Positions 1 through 9,918 of a DNA stretch of 30,664 bases are shown here, one piece after another (positions within the stretch are counted from its first letter, which is position 1; every line of letters begins with the position of its first letter). The notes under the pieces were generated by a model that saw only the letters and a program-made list of their open reading frames with translations, made no database searches and had not been told where the DNA came from. This DNA is from Paramacrobiotus richtersi (lineage: Eukaryota > Tardigrada > Eutardigrada > Parachela > Macrobiotidae): assembly GCA_034698045.1 (NCBI GenBank), contig JAQGAU010000343.1:1-30664 (forward strand), given 5' to 3'. Both the position numbers and the translations under genes were made by a program.

Positions 1-627
1 CTGTTCGCCGAGATTTTCGTTGTACTCCTTTGCCGTCTTAAACTTGCTGTGTTCGAGGCGGGGAATTCCACTCAAACAGAAATCTTGATGTGGTTTATGA
101 TTGATACGGAGCATCGCTGTTAAATCGGTCGCACCTTCGCTGGTTCCACGAACCGTTTTCGGTCGTCGTTTCACAACATCGGTCCAGTTCAATTTTGCCA
201 AATTTTCAACAGTTTCAATACGCTTTTCCAGTTCCGAACTTACCACTGATGAGTTGGACGATGGGTTGGATAGGGGTGGGGGCAGGGGCGCCTGTCCTGG
301 GGGAGCTGGGGGAGCTTCGACATATTCCAACTTTTCAGGCTTGATTGACATTGTCACTTTTTGCAATACTCTTTCCGATGATCCAGGAGGCATCGACATA
401 CGTTGGCAGATATTCGCTGTCATTGCATTCACTTTTTCCACTGATTCCTTGGTGACTCCAGCTACAACTTTTGTGCATGTTTTGCGCAGATATTCGTTTT
501 CACATTCCAAGTTTTCAATTTTCGCTTTCATCATTTCCAGATCATTCAGAAGTTTTTTAAACTCAGGAAGAAACTTTTTCCAGGTTGTAGTGTCGTTGGT
601 AAAGTCAAAATTATCGAAACACACCAT
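1..627 (-). CDS. Coiled-coil, proline-rich protein, 3' end beyond window; possible non-LTR retrotransposon ORF1
   Basis: An uninterrupted minus-strand frame of 209 codons starts at an ATG (627-625) and runs off the left edge. Residues about 13-75 are rich in Lys, Glu and Leu with heptad-like spacing, which suggests a coiled coil. A short Pro-rich linker follows (PPAPPGQAPLPPP, about residues 109-121), then a second charged helix and a basic patch (WTDVVKRRPKT). Toward the edge comes a segment reading DFCLSGIPR. Coiled coil, basic W-x-x-VV patch and a hydrophobic GIP segment in this order recall ORF1 proteins of some LINE elements, but that is inference and no zinc knuckle or reverse transcriptase is in view. 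It could equally be a host gene. The opposite strand is also open over 101-739, but its composition is poorer. An upstream partial duplication covers the first eight codons. Confidence 0.5.
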   Translation of the reverse strand, partial: MVCFDNFDFTNDTTTWKKFLPEFKKLLNDLEMMKAKIENLECENEYLRKTCTKVVAGVTKESVEKVNAMTANICQRMSMPPGSSERVLQKVTMSIKPEKLEYVEAPPAPPGQAPLPPPLSNPSSNSSVVSSELEKRIETVENLAKLNWTDVVKRRPKTVRGTSEGATDLTAMLRINHKPHQDFCLSGIPRLEHSKFKTAKEYNENLGEQ

Positions 628-695
628 GGTTGCAAAGATATTCAAAATATTCAATAACCAGTCATTTACTGGTCAAAATTATCGAAACACACCAT
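604..695. repeat. 24-bp perfect direct repeat covering a start codon
   Basis: Positions 604-627 and 672-695 are identical over 24 bp, offset by 68 bp. On the minus strand each copy carries ATG and the first eight codons of the frame at 1-627. The upstream copy reaches a stop codon one codon after the repeat. A weaker third copy lies near 706-722. Confidence 0.9.
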
Positions 696-2979
696 CAATG
701 ATATTATGGTTATCAAACACAGGACATCGGGCCCATTGATTTCGGTAAGCACCAGACAACAGGTGCAACCGTGCGGGTGAAGTTTGACAGCATTTTCCGG
801 GTTATGGGTTATCCGTTTCACCAGTTCACGTGATCGTGATAACGGATGAGGACCGTGAGGTACATCCCGCGCAGATAAAGGGTGGCACGGAAACTGTTCC
901 CATCTAGATCTGTCTATGCTCCTTCAGGCTTCGTGTGACTGCTTGTTGTTTCGGGACAAAACGCAGAGTGCACTGCCATAACACCGCACGTGCAGCTTTT
1001 GTTTGTACTAGTACCGATACCGATTGATGTACAGAACGTTATCTGTACTTGTACGCTGGGCGATAACAACTTGTTAATATCTCTTACTTGTTAATATTTG
1101 CGAAACTGAACTCTCGTACATAATGTACAAAATTGGTTAAAGACCTGTCGAAGAGTACAGTGTTGAACATTCAGTTGACGAATTATCGAAAAGCCCTGTG
1201 ACTGAATGTGCTCGCCATTCGCTCGTGTGACACTGTGACGTACCGGGTCAGGTCCGGATTTTATAAGGACATCCATTTTAAGTTTTGCGGTTGCGATCAC
1301 AGACAGATTACTTCCTCTTTGGTGTTCAGTCTTGGAAATGCAATTTAGGAGTCGGAGCTGCAAAATATGATCTGACGCTGCCCATGTAAATGCACACATC
1401 AAACATAGTTTCTTCCGACGGATTCTTTGGTATTTTTCTGGAAATCGTATCAAAGCAAGCAGACGAGGAAGTGCATTATTTTGAAATAACGTCACGCAAG
1501 GCATTTTACTGCGGGACCGCACCTTGTTGTGGTGCTATCTCTGAACTTCACGGTTGTGATCCTTTTAAAACCATCTTTACTGTGAAAAGTCCCGATTTAC
1601 GATCATGCACGCACATTCAAACAGATAGCATTACTTTGTATTTATTGCTGTTTATTTGGATTGTGCCACGCTACAACAGGCCTCCGGGCACACAAATCCA
1701 TAAAAAAGCTTGGAGCTTGGAAGATAACACGACGAGCTGTTTCTGGATCACTATGACGAAGTCGATTCCGATACGGAGCTGGCTGCTGTTTTTGACGTTG
1801 ACGGCTGATGCTTAACTTTCCACAGCAAAGGCGACAGTAACATCTATTATACAGGTCCACTTTCTGTTAACCCGGACGAGATCTTTTCGGTGATTGGGCC
1901 TAGACCGAACGTTTTTGGTTAACTGCGTTCGTTCTGTGCTGTTTTTCTGCTTGTTGTATTGTTGTGGCTTTGCCTATTAAAGTTGAATTCAGGAAAAGGG
2001 TATATTATCTGTATAGCGGTCGGTCGACGAACCGGACTTCCAGTGTGCAAGGCTCATGTCTGCAAATGTCGTTGCCAAAGGCCGACACCATGGCTTGAGT
2101 TGCAAGAGAAGTGCAGGTCAGCGTACGAAACACGATTAATTGAACGATAAAATGATCGGAGACAGACGAGATCTTCCTGCTCTTTTAATTTTGTTTTTTT
2201 CTGCCGGAATACATATTACATACGGAATAAATACATAACCGAACGGTGCATGTGAGAAAATATTACACCATGGTACAGTAATAAACACCTCGTATGCTGC
2301 TTGACTGCCCTTGATTTGGAGGAGAATGGGGGAAAAGGGAAGGCAAGGAAACGGAACTATGCCGATATTGCAACCGTCTCATGCGCTTAAGCAGACTGCT
2401 GCACTAGCATTGCTGCCTCTGTTGTATCGCTGTTTAAACTGTTAGACGACAAATCGCAACAGTGAGGGTTTTTGCTGCCTTGTCGCTACCAAGAAACTAA
2501 TATCGTCTGGATCTCAAATAATACTACCGGCGCCACTTGACCGGATCGTAACAGACAGCAGCGCCGAAACTCGGTGCAGTTTTTCACAGTAATTATAAAG
2601 CAAAACAAAGCGCACTTGGCCGTGTACCTCGTAAACAAGCTCCAACAGGCGAACCAGAATAGTTTGCACGAATGCCAGGTACATGTACTTGCTACTGGAC
2701 GGTACCCGAACGACGTAGCAGAAAAACATCTAATACCGAGTTGACTAAGCATTTTCTCCCGAACTATTCTCCAAAATACGTACAAATATCTAAGCCCGCT
2801 TAAGACGAGACGGGTACAGTTTTTGTACCGGCAGCTAGGGCTAGGTAGCTCCTCACCTGCTAGTTATTTCCCCCGTTGTCAGTAATATCCGCTAACATAT
2901 CGCGATATTATCGGGTTTAATTAGACTAACAGTACTCGAGACTAACAATCCCAGCGAGGAATAATTCAGTTTCCCAGTG
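628..2979. other. No confident gene
   Basis: Open frames here (for example 1091-1522 minus and 1390-1815 plus) overlap each other, lack recognisable domains and have no supporting splice pattern. A 12-bp direct repeat occurs at 1069-1080 and 1086-1097. A short acidic stretch in frame at about 1732-1809 plus (ending VFDVDG and stop) could be a terminal exon, but no upstream exon can be tied to it. Confidence 0.5.
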
Positions 2980-4177
2980 CTAGCAATGTGCGCTCCCATC
3001 GACGCGATAACTGACGCTCAACCAATGATATGTTCGAACAAAATCACCAAAGTCTGAGCAACGTAGTGCCCGAATAGCATCCTTCTGGAATTCCAGGGCT
3101 AAGTCCAGAGCATGTTGTCCATAAGTCTGAACAATGTCGTTTCCGCTGGGCCCGTTAAGGGCCGGCACCAGGATCTGTGCATACCTGCAGACGTTAAAGA
3201 AGGGTCGACTGAAAAGTATCGCATCAGATGCGATATCAGCAACAGTACACTGACACAAAATGCACTGCGTTACCGGCAAACAACTCTGCGCCCAAAAGGA
3301 GTAATGCAAGCGATCCTCGAAATTTCCTGACTATCCGCAATCTCTTGCTTGGCTTTCTCCAGAGCTTTTATAGGAGCGAACGGGTCAAAGCGGTCGGCAA
3401 TGCAGGGAACCAGGAAATCCAGGTAATCCACAGATTTATTACTTTTACATATCTCCATCACCGCCCAGATTACTTCAGGTGTCAACAGTACATGGTGGAA
3501 AGCTCTCCTTGCTCCCCGCAGCGGACACACCGACGGATCTCGCGAGCAGCGAGCCACAATTTGCGCTAAGGCTCGGGCGGTATTGTTGAGGTGACTGCAA
3601 CAAGTAGTTACAAGCGTACGTGTAGTGATAGTAAAATACCAGTAAAGATCTCTCTCCGCTCGCCCTAAATCAAGCGAGCAACGCCAGAGCATCCAAGGAC
3701 CGGTTTTGTCCGTGACAGAAAATCACCGTCGCATAGTAAAAACGCTCGCTTTGCCCGCTTGAATATACGGATTTACTCTATGCTGCTAATCCCAGCCGTT
3801 ACGTGTGAAAGTTCCAGATTCTAGCTTATGCTGTGTGTAAATTTCTGCCGGCTGGTGACGACTACTTATGCAGTTACCCATCGAAATTCTCTGCAACCGA
3901 TCAAGTTTATCAACCGAACGTACGAGCAAAACTCGTCCATTGCTTCTCGAGGGTTGTTTGGTTTGTCAGTTGCGTTCGGGGCACGGTCATAATAACTAAA
4001 CAGTGCAGCGACATTCGGGAAAACCGACAGAAGACGGAGAAGGTGGGCCACGGGATTTCCAGCAGTTGCTTCAAAGCTATCCATAACCGCCTCACATTCA
4101 GCAGTAAGACCGGTTTCCAACGTTTCAACATATCCGCTGATGCTCAGCAGAAAGACGATACACATGCTGATCCACAT
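2980..4177 (-). CDS. Secreted cysteine-containing orphan protein, four-exon model
   Basis: I do not recognise the family. Exon 1 (4177-3878) starts with an ATG and a hydrophobic leader (MCIVFLLSISG) typical of a signal peptide; it encodes 100 residues and ends at donor GTAACT. The large exon (3664-3274) starts after a TTTAG acceptor and ends at donor GTAACG. The last exon starts at 3184 (or in the same frame at 3208, after TTTTCAG) and ends at TAG 2982-2980. The large exon needs a phase-1 partner, which exon 1 does not supply. A 28-nt micro-exon at 3830-3803, flanked by CACACAG and GTAACG, restores the phase exactly and gives a 307-residue product. Its first intron would be only 47 nt. Cysteines are scattered along the mature part, including CC and several single positions, so an extracellular disulfide-bonded protein is likely. 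The exon 1 donor and the micro-exon are inference; the leader and the large exon are seen directly. Confidence 0.58.
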
Positions 4178-5228
4178 TTTCTCAGGATTTTTCTACGTAT
4201 GAGTTAACGCTTACTTTGATAACAAGTTAAAACTACCTTATCGGTGCTGAATAACGGTAATATAGCGTGGTCGGTGGAATGACAAATATATGCAGAACGG
4301 AAGTCGATAAATGCCAGCGCTTCCTAGCAAATATAGCATCTAGAAGCTTGTGTGTTGTGACCCGAAAACCGGTGCCTACGAAGTTGGCCCCGCCTGGATT
4401 TCTCAAACTTTAATACCAGTCAGTCACTCTATCGAGGACGGTTTGCTATCGTATCGCCAACCAAAAAAATGCTATCGTCTTGATCTCCACAAGAAGAACA
4501 GAAAGTACACAAGCACACTTGGGCCGAAGCCGCCGAACGCAGCAGACTGTTGCACTGCAAACTTCAAAGTGCACATACATGGACGAATCGATAACATCTA
4601 AAACTCGGCTTTTCTTTCGGTCCAGGCCTTCCGTTTCTCGCAAAACATTTCGCAGTGCGCGACACGCGATGTGTTTTTCAGAACTCTAAAAGATACTTGA
4701 CTCAAGTAAGCTGCAGATACTACAGTTTGAATGCCCACCGCAAAATAAGCGGCCTGTTAAAAGTTCCATTAATGTCTAGCGTCGGAGGGTTTATCGTCGT
4801 GACTTTTGTGTGACACCGAGATATTATGCAAGCTCAATGTTCACTGCATTACAATTGTGCTGCAATACGTAACAATTAACAGGCCTTTAATGGTCTTGCA
4901 TTTCGGCTCGTCCAGGCGAAATTGACAAATTGTTAGTAATTCCGTACCAGTTTGTCAGAATGAGCGATCCATGTACGCGTAAACTACAGTTTTTTATGTA
5001 CATCTTATGTTGGCATGCAAAACAAGGCAACGAAGCCAAAGAAAAGATAATACAACAAACCAGAACGTTCGGGAAAAGCAGGCTGCAGTGCACATGAGAT
5101 AAAATGTGCCCGCGAATTTACTTCAGTTTGATGGTAGGTAATGGCTGTATGCTGCTAACTACAATACACTGTACATGTGGAAATGTGTATTACCACTGCA
5201 GCCGCGCGTCGTACAAAACCTGGGTTTT

Positions 5229-5375
5229 GGAGCTGGTAATGGTACTGGTAATCCGGTATCTGATATCGTTCTGGTAGTAGACCGAACTGGTACCCTGGGA
5301 TCTGGACTTTGTGCCGGAACTGATATCTGGTATGCTCGGACCTGGATTTTGTCTGGAAGCTGTCATCTGGACTTA
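5229..5375. repeat. Degenerate CTGG-core repeat tract
   Basis: CTGG recurs at irregular intervals of about 10-20 bp (CTGGTAATGGTA, CTGGTAATCC, CTGGTAGTAG, CTGGTACCCTGGGATCTGG and so on). On the minus strand this gives a Tyr/Gln-rich frame and on the plus strand a Gly/Thr-rich one, so the open frames probably arise from the repeat. Confidence 0.6.
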
Positions 5376-5672
5376 AACGATCCGGGAAAATACGAGATCT
5401 AGTTCCTTCCGGATTTTGTATTGCTCTGATAAATAAATGCAGTGGATATAACTAAGAATTGTAAAATAAAGGCAAAGAGTGTACCATCCGCCGAAGGTAG
5501 CGATTAACTTGCTTATGGTTACTCCTGGTACACGAAAGTAAAGGCTTTTAGAGCAAGCGCGTGAATCCCTGTCAAATCGGTATTGTACGCTTGTCGCCTA
5601 TGCCAGGGATCTTTTTGCCAATTTATCTGAGGGAAACAGCGGCGGTTTAGATTGCTAGATTGAGCCAGTCCT

Positions 5673-5688
5673 ACCGGTAATTACCGGT
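5673..5688. repeat. 16-bp perfect palindrome
   Basis: ACCGGTAATTACCGGT is identical to its reverse complement. It stands alone in non-coding sequence. Confidence 0.85.
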
Positions 5689-6259
5689 CACGAACTGCCT
5701 TATGCGACTTCCAATCAGTTCAAAAATGCCACTGTCGGACATTATCCCTGAATTTGTACATTCACGTGGGTGACATCCGTTTTACAGTTTCACAGTTCCA
5801 TCCTCAAAAGTACATACTCTTTACGCGGATAATACAGTATCTGAGCATTTTACGAAACTCGACTCTAAAAGTTAAGGAATTTTCCCATAAAACAAATCGT
5901 CACCGAAACCGCAAAAATTCAAAGTAGCATGGTTTTATGATCTTCGGACGCTACCAGAAACGTTAAATGAGCGGTTGGCGGGCACATTTACTCGCTGGGC
6001 TGAATTTTTAATTTGTAAACCAGAAACAATAAGCTCTCGGAAAAGATGTGATCTGATCAAGTTACCATGACAGTTTAGTCTCTAAAATGTTAGAAGTCCC
6101 TATTGCACACCGATACCTACGGACTGAGTGAGTAGAATAGTATCAAGCCCCATCCGGCACTGGTAAAGAGAAACGCTGCACATGTGTAATAAGTCACTAG
6201 TAACTAATAACAGAAGCCATTACGTGTGTTAGGAAAAGAACAAGCACCTCCTGGCACCG

Positions 6260-6925
6260 TCACACGGAAACCCGAACAACCTTTCGTCTGACAATCGATC
6301 CTTGCGAACGTGGTTTCCACAAATATAGCTCGTCGCTGGTGACGACCATCCCCACGTAATCCAGAACAAGCTTGTCGCAGTCCAACTGCCAGCTGTGAAT
6401 ATACGCACGCGGCAAGTTGTCCGAAGAGAGTTTTCCGATGTTGTACTCGATCTCCGGGAGTATCGCATGCGTGATCACGATAACCGGAATCCTCACACCC
6501 ATAACTCGCAGCACAGCGAAGATGTTTTCAAACTTGTCCCCCACCAGCCCATAGTGCCCGTTTAGTAGTTTAGTCTTAACGGATGAGCGTGCCAGTTTAA
6601 ACAGGGTACTGGCTAAACGGTACTGGCTGTTTCTTAAATCCATTTCCACCCAAACGGAGGCTGATTTTGTCTCCAGAAGCGCGTTCCAGTTGGCGCAAAC
6701 TTGTCGGCATTTGTGCTGGTCATGTGTGTCCAGAAGCGTTAGAATCTCGAAGAGGATGTTCGTAGACAAAGATGCTATAGTCGAACCGTGTTCCGAGGAT
6801 CCCGGTCCGCGTATGTCGCACGAAGCGTTTGTGACAGCCGCATCAACGGCGACAAGAGGTCGGCCAATTCCGGCTAACGATTTCTTCGGGCTATATGAGT
6901 TTCCGATGCGTCTTATGCACCTTAT
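6260..6925 (-). pseudogene. F-box exon of a rearranged Tudor/F-box family member (part C2)
   Basis: The exon begins after the acceptor TTTGTTGCAG and is open for 221 codons to TGA at 6260. About residues 52-85 form an F-box: a helix around LSTNILFEILTLL, then HKCRQVCANWNALLE with the typical V-C-x-x-W core that contacts SKP1. The rest aligns loosely with the leucine-rich-like region of the modules at 14940-18109 (compare ILPEIEYNIGKLSSDNL), which in F-box proteins usually carries substrate binding. It has no Tudor-like segments directly before it, and the C-terminal segment and last exon of the family do not follow it. It could be the second half of a gene starting at 8201, since both flanking splice phases are 0, or an isolated fragment. 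I call it a pseudogene because the upstream part is frameshifted, but this exon by itself is intact and may be expressed. Confidence 0.6.
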
Positions 6926-7126
6926 CTGCAACAAAGTAACTAAGTAAGTCTGAGACTTTGACAGGCAATGTTATGTTCTGATAATCTGAAACGATGCTGT
7001 TGGTCTACGGCTGTAGACTTACTACATACTGAACTTCAGCTTTCTACAAAAAGTATTAGTTCTACTGCATGAAGCATCGGGACAAGCATGCAAAGCTAAG
7101 TTAGTAGTAGGCAAAACGTTTTCTCA

Positions 7127-7375
7127 TTATCTTATTTTTTCGGTACTATTGGCAAAGCCCGGTGACGGGTCATCTTCGTTCGGACATTTTCTATGCATGA
7201 TGGGTGGAATGACACGTTTGCCGATAAACATTGTTTGCTGACTCGGCCAAAAGTGTCCAGATGAGTGAACTTTGATGACCATGTCTGACATGCGCGGAAG
7301 CTTTGCAAGATAAAGTGGCCGGTAAAACTTGCTCAGGAAAGAATGTTGTGCTCTCCTTGACAGATTTGTCAACAA
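7127..7375 (-). pseudogene. Remnant of the family's C-terminal segment
   Basis: An open stretch reads FLSKFYRPLYLAKL, then MSDMVIKVHSSGHFWP. This matches the conserved segment that precedes the last intron in the two plus-strand relatives (RERVVRILKVGSTLPP at about 17820-17875 and ENVVRILKEGSLLP at about 9218-9258) in length, the V-V/I-x-I/V core and the closing G-x-x-x-P. Here it lies before the F-box exon at 6925 in transcription order rather than after it, which breaks the usual module order. It has no ATG of its own and no clean splice sites that I can assign. Assignment rests on alignment by eye. Confidence 0.4.
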
Positions 7376-7554
7376 TTTAATTGTTTATAATGGGCAGAAA
7401 AACGTGTCCGCTGTACTTCCCACGTTTTACCATTGAACAATCAAGCCATGAATAAATCCCATGTACTAGTGTACGGTTTACTCGATGGAACACTGTAGCC
7501 AATCACACTTAATCAGAACCGGGAAGATGTTACGGTTGTAACCCTTTTACTTAC

Positions 7555-8201
7555 CATCTCCCAGGAAGATGACCTTGTCCGATTCCTGAAAATATAGACG
7601 AGTCTTCCATCCGCAATATTCCCTACAATTTTTGTGGAAGCCCAGCGATCCCACACCGTTGGAAAATCAGCCCGCTGCAGTATATTAGAACCGACGATCC
7701 ATGACAAATAATGCGGCAGTCTCCAGCTATGCTTGTAGAGTTGTCCACGTCCGTCGGCTGATAACGGTGCGTACGGAAGACCCAGTGGTGGGCGGACTCT
7801 TCCCCCGACAACGAGCTCGCGTATCGTCTCTCCGCCCAAACAGATCTCCACAATGGCATAAGTATCCAAATTTTCTTGGAATTGCCTATATAGATTTCTT
7901 GATGGTACATGAGCAGCTTTGATGGGTACCAACACCACGGGTGGTCAGCTGAGCGTCGGAACAGCGTTTCCACTGTTTTGCCCATCTCGTACGCGTACAA
8001 GGTCTCACAGGATGGGTGGCGGCTCGCGACGCAATCGGTAAAGAGGACCAGATCGCGATGGTGACCTGAATAATCAAAGTCCACGATTAATCCCTTGTCC
8101 GGCAATAAATCCCGTATCATGCCACGGCGAAGCATCAGGCCGTCTTCTTTGGCGTTGACGGCGGCTACAGCTTTCCAGCGATAATCACCCTTCGAAAACA
8201 T
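7555..8201 (-). pseudogene. Tandem Tudor/Agenet-like plus weak F-box, frameshifted (part C1)
   Basis: From ATG 8201 the frame reads a first Tudor-like segment (EDGLMLRRGMIRDL, then LIVDFDYSG and LVLFTDCV) and enters a second one (VETLFRRSADHPWCWYPSKLL). The family pattern then continues in another frame (YAIVEICLGGETIREL, GGRVRPPLG), so the frame changes between about 7885 and 7911. After that comes a weak F-box (RLPHYLSWIVG, FPTVWDRWAS) and a consensus donor, ATG followed by GTAAGT, at 7554. A 44-nt GT-AG intron at the break is conceivable, but it would remove the conserved WYPSKLL, so a 1-nt deletion or 2-nt insertion is likelier. The frame stays open upstream of the ATG to about 8295, so an earlier 5' exon may exist. 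A sequencing or assembly error could also produce the break. Confidence 0.6.
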
Positions 8202-8862
8202 CTTTCGTTTGCGTGGCAAATTACAGGTTAGCGAAATCGCCAGATCTAGAGATGTCTTCTCTTCCGATAGTGAGAAGAAGTGTAGCTGTTACCAAACTTT
8301 GTATGTGTGCCACCAGACTATGATATCGTTATACATAGCAAATCGTCGCCAACACAGCACAGCATGGAATGATGGATGATGAATGATGGACGTTAACGAT
8401 CAGGCTGCAGAGCATCTCAACATGCTGATCTACTTATCCTTTGATATACAGTACAAGTGAGTCTGAAATTATCATGTTTGCACGCTTCGAGAGTGCTGTT
8501 TACATTATTCTATGCCTTGCTATTCGAGCTGTTATCTCTGTTTATGTCAAGCTCCAAACAGCTGCGGATCATGATTCATGGACGATCCAAATTATGGGGA
8601 GAAAGCGCACTGTCCAACGCTTTTTGTTTATATAATAATGCCGACTGAAACCCGTTTCGCGGCGGCCCGGGGCACGGTTGTGCACGTTATCAGTCAGAAT
8701 TCACAGAACTGCTGGTCAGCAGTGGCTCTGCACTCATAACTCATCAAGCAGCCAGCAATGTTGGTCATTGTTCATAAGCGGCCCTCGTAACGCATAACTC
8801 GTTCATAACCGGATTTTTTTGCACGGCTTGACCGATCATGCAAAAGCAGATGTAAAAGTGCA

Positions 8863-9475
8863 GTGAAGCTGATGATATTGCAGAATGGAGGCCGTCCACT
8901 CAAGCTGTTTTTGCTGCAAGCCGACAGTCAGCTTAAACTTCATTACGACTTCGGGGTCGGGGTGCGCGATGACTTGTCATTTCTGGGATCTTTCTGCCAG
9001 TGCCTAGTCTTTCGCAAAGCCTCTTCTAGCCTTCGTATCATCGGTAAATATCACACGGCCAAAAAAACTGTTGAGGTTCCAAACCGGACGAATCGACTTT
9101 GCCGAAAGGGGTCATGCTGCAAAACTGTGGACCATGGTTGCAGTACATGTGCAAACGGATAAACGGATGTTGATGAAGATTCGATCATTTTTCTCTGCTG
9201 ATCGGATTTCACGCTTGGAAAATGTAGTTCGTATTCTGAAGGAGGGCAGTTTACTTCCATTAATTCCGATCCATTAAGAACACCAGAGTAACCACTGAAT
9301 TGTATTTCTCTTGCAGATTCTCAACGACATCGAGAATGTTATGTGTGGCGAAGGAGACAGCCGTCGAAAGCAATGGTTAGCCGAAACTCTGCTGGCTCTG
9401 AACCCGAAACAGTTCAACGGAATTGCTGTTGTTGCACTAGCCCATTCGATCGAAAGGGGACCACGCGTACTGTAA
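8863..9475 (+). pseudogene. 5'-truncated, frameshifted Tudor/F-box family member (gene D)
   Basis: This contains only the 3' half of the family. At 8875-9050 the frame reads QNGGRPLKLF, FGVGVRDDLSFL and QCLVFRKASSSLRII, matching NGGTPLTALV, IGGGVNDALSL and RFLFLREGVSCVKMI of the module at 16651-18109. Similarity then moves to another frame (RIDFAERGHAAKLW, MKIRSFFSADRISR, NVVRILKEGSLLP). The shift falls at or just after a run of seven A (9061-9067). A final exon (9317-9475) follows acceptor TTCTCTTGCAG and encodes the family's last-exon motif (ILNDIENVMC, SRRKQW, LNPKQFNGIA), with seven extra residues before TAA. No usable GT donor lies in frame before it: the positions matching the intact gene's donors read GAGGGC and ATCCAT. 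No F-box or Tudor part is found upstream. Confidence 0.7.
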
Positions 9476-9798
9476 TGCGGCTGCTTTCGCAAGGGACGGA
9501 CGTGATTTTTAGGCCACATTGCTTTCCATATTGATTAATACGTTACACTTTTTTGGTTTTTTCGAATCTGTTTCCACGGTTGTACTGCACTAATTGACAA
9601 GGTCAACTACAACGTGACTACTGTTTTCGCCATCAAGGGGGTTAACCGCTAACCATGTCCGTTGGATTAGCTTTCTGCTTCTGTCCATGTGAGTCCTGCG
9701 ACCCATGTTGTGTTGTTCTCCCTGTTCGTTTTGTGTTCGCCTGGTACTACTTTATGTGTGTAATTATAGTAATTATTAATTGTGTAATTATTATATAA

Positions 9799-9918
9799 AT
9801 GGAGCGGGATGAAGGTATCCAAATTATCGATACCAACGGCTCGGCAGTTACGCCTTCAAGAGAGATGATGTTATCGCCACAAGACCATTTGGCAGCTTTT
9901 ACAGCATGTACCAGCTGA
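9799..9918 (+). CDS. Possible small protein or first exon, 39 codons
   Basis: ATG at 9799 follows an AT-rich tract (TTATATAAATGG) and opens a 39-residue frame beginning MERDEGIQIIDTNGSAVTP and ending at TGA. Its residue make-up (acidic start, Ser/Thr, MMLSPQDHL) looks like the disordered N-terminus of a real protein. A weak donor (CAT followed by GTACCA) lies just before the stop, so it could be a first exon, but I found no matching downstream exon. A minus-strand frame at 9899-10225 overlaps its end. Confidence 0.25.
   Translation: MERDEGIQIIDTNGSAVTPSREMMLSPQDHLAAFTACTS

Larger units (their letters stand above)
4178..6259. other. No confident gene; simple repeats and a palindrome
   Basis: Short frames at 4350-4689 overlap on both strands and most lack an ATG. 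The open stretch at 5175-5402 is accounted for by a degenerate CTGG-rich repeat. Nothing else recognisable was found. Confidence 0.5.

Noticed and set aside
101-739. 212-codon plus-strand open frame
   Set aside because: The minus strand of the same stretch gives a more natural protein (coiled coil, Pro-rich linker) and runs to the edge; the plus frame is its shadow.
1091-1860. Overlapping frames of 72-143 codons on both strands
   Set aside because: No domain, most starts are not ATG, and the composition is not protein-like.
2486-2785. Two overlapping minus-strand frames with many Cys and aromatic residues
   Set aside because: No leader, domain or splice link to the gene at 2980-4177; probably chance.
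7880-7931. 44-nt GT-AG intron in the frameshifted Tudor-like segment
   Set aside because: It would remove the conserved WYPSKLL stretch present in both intact modules; an indel is simpler.
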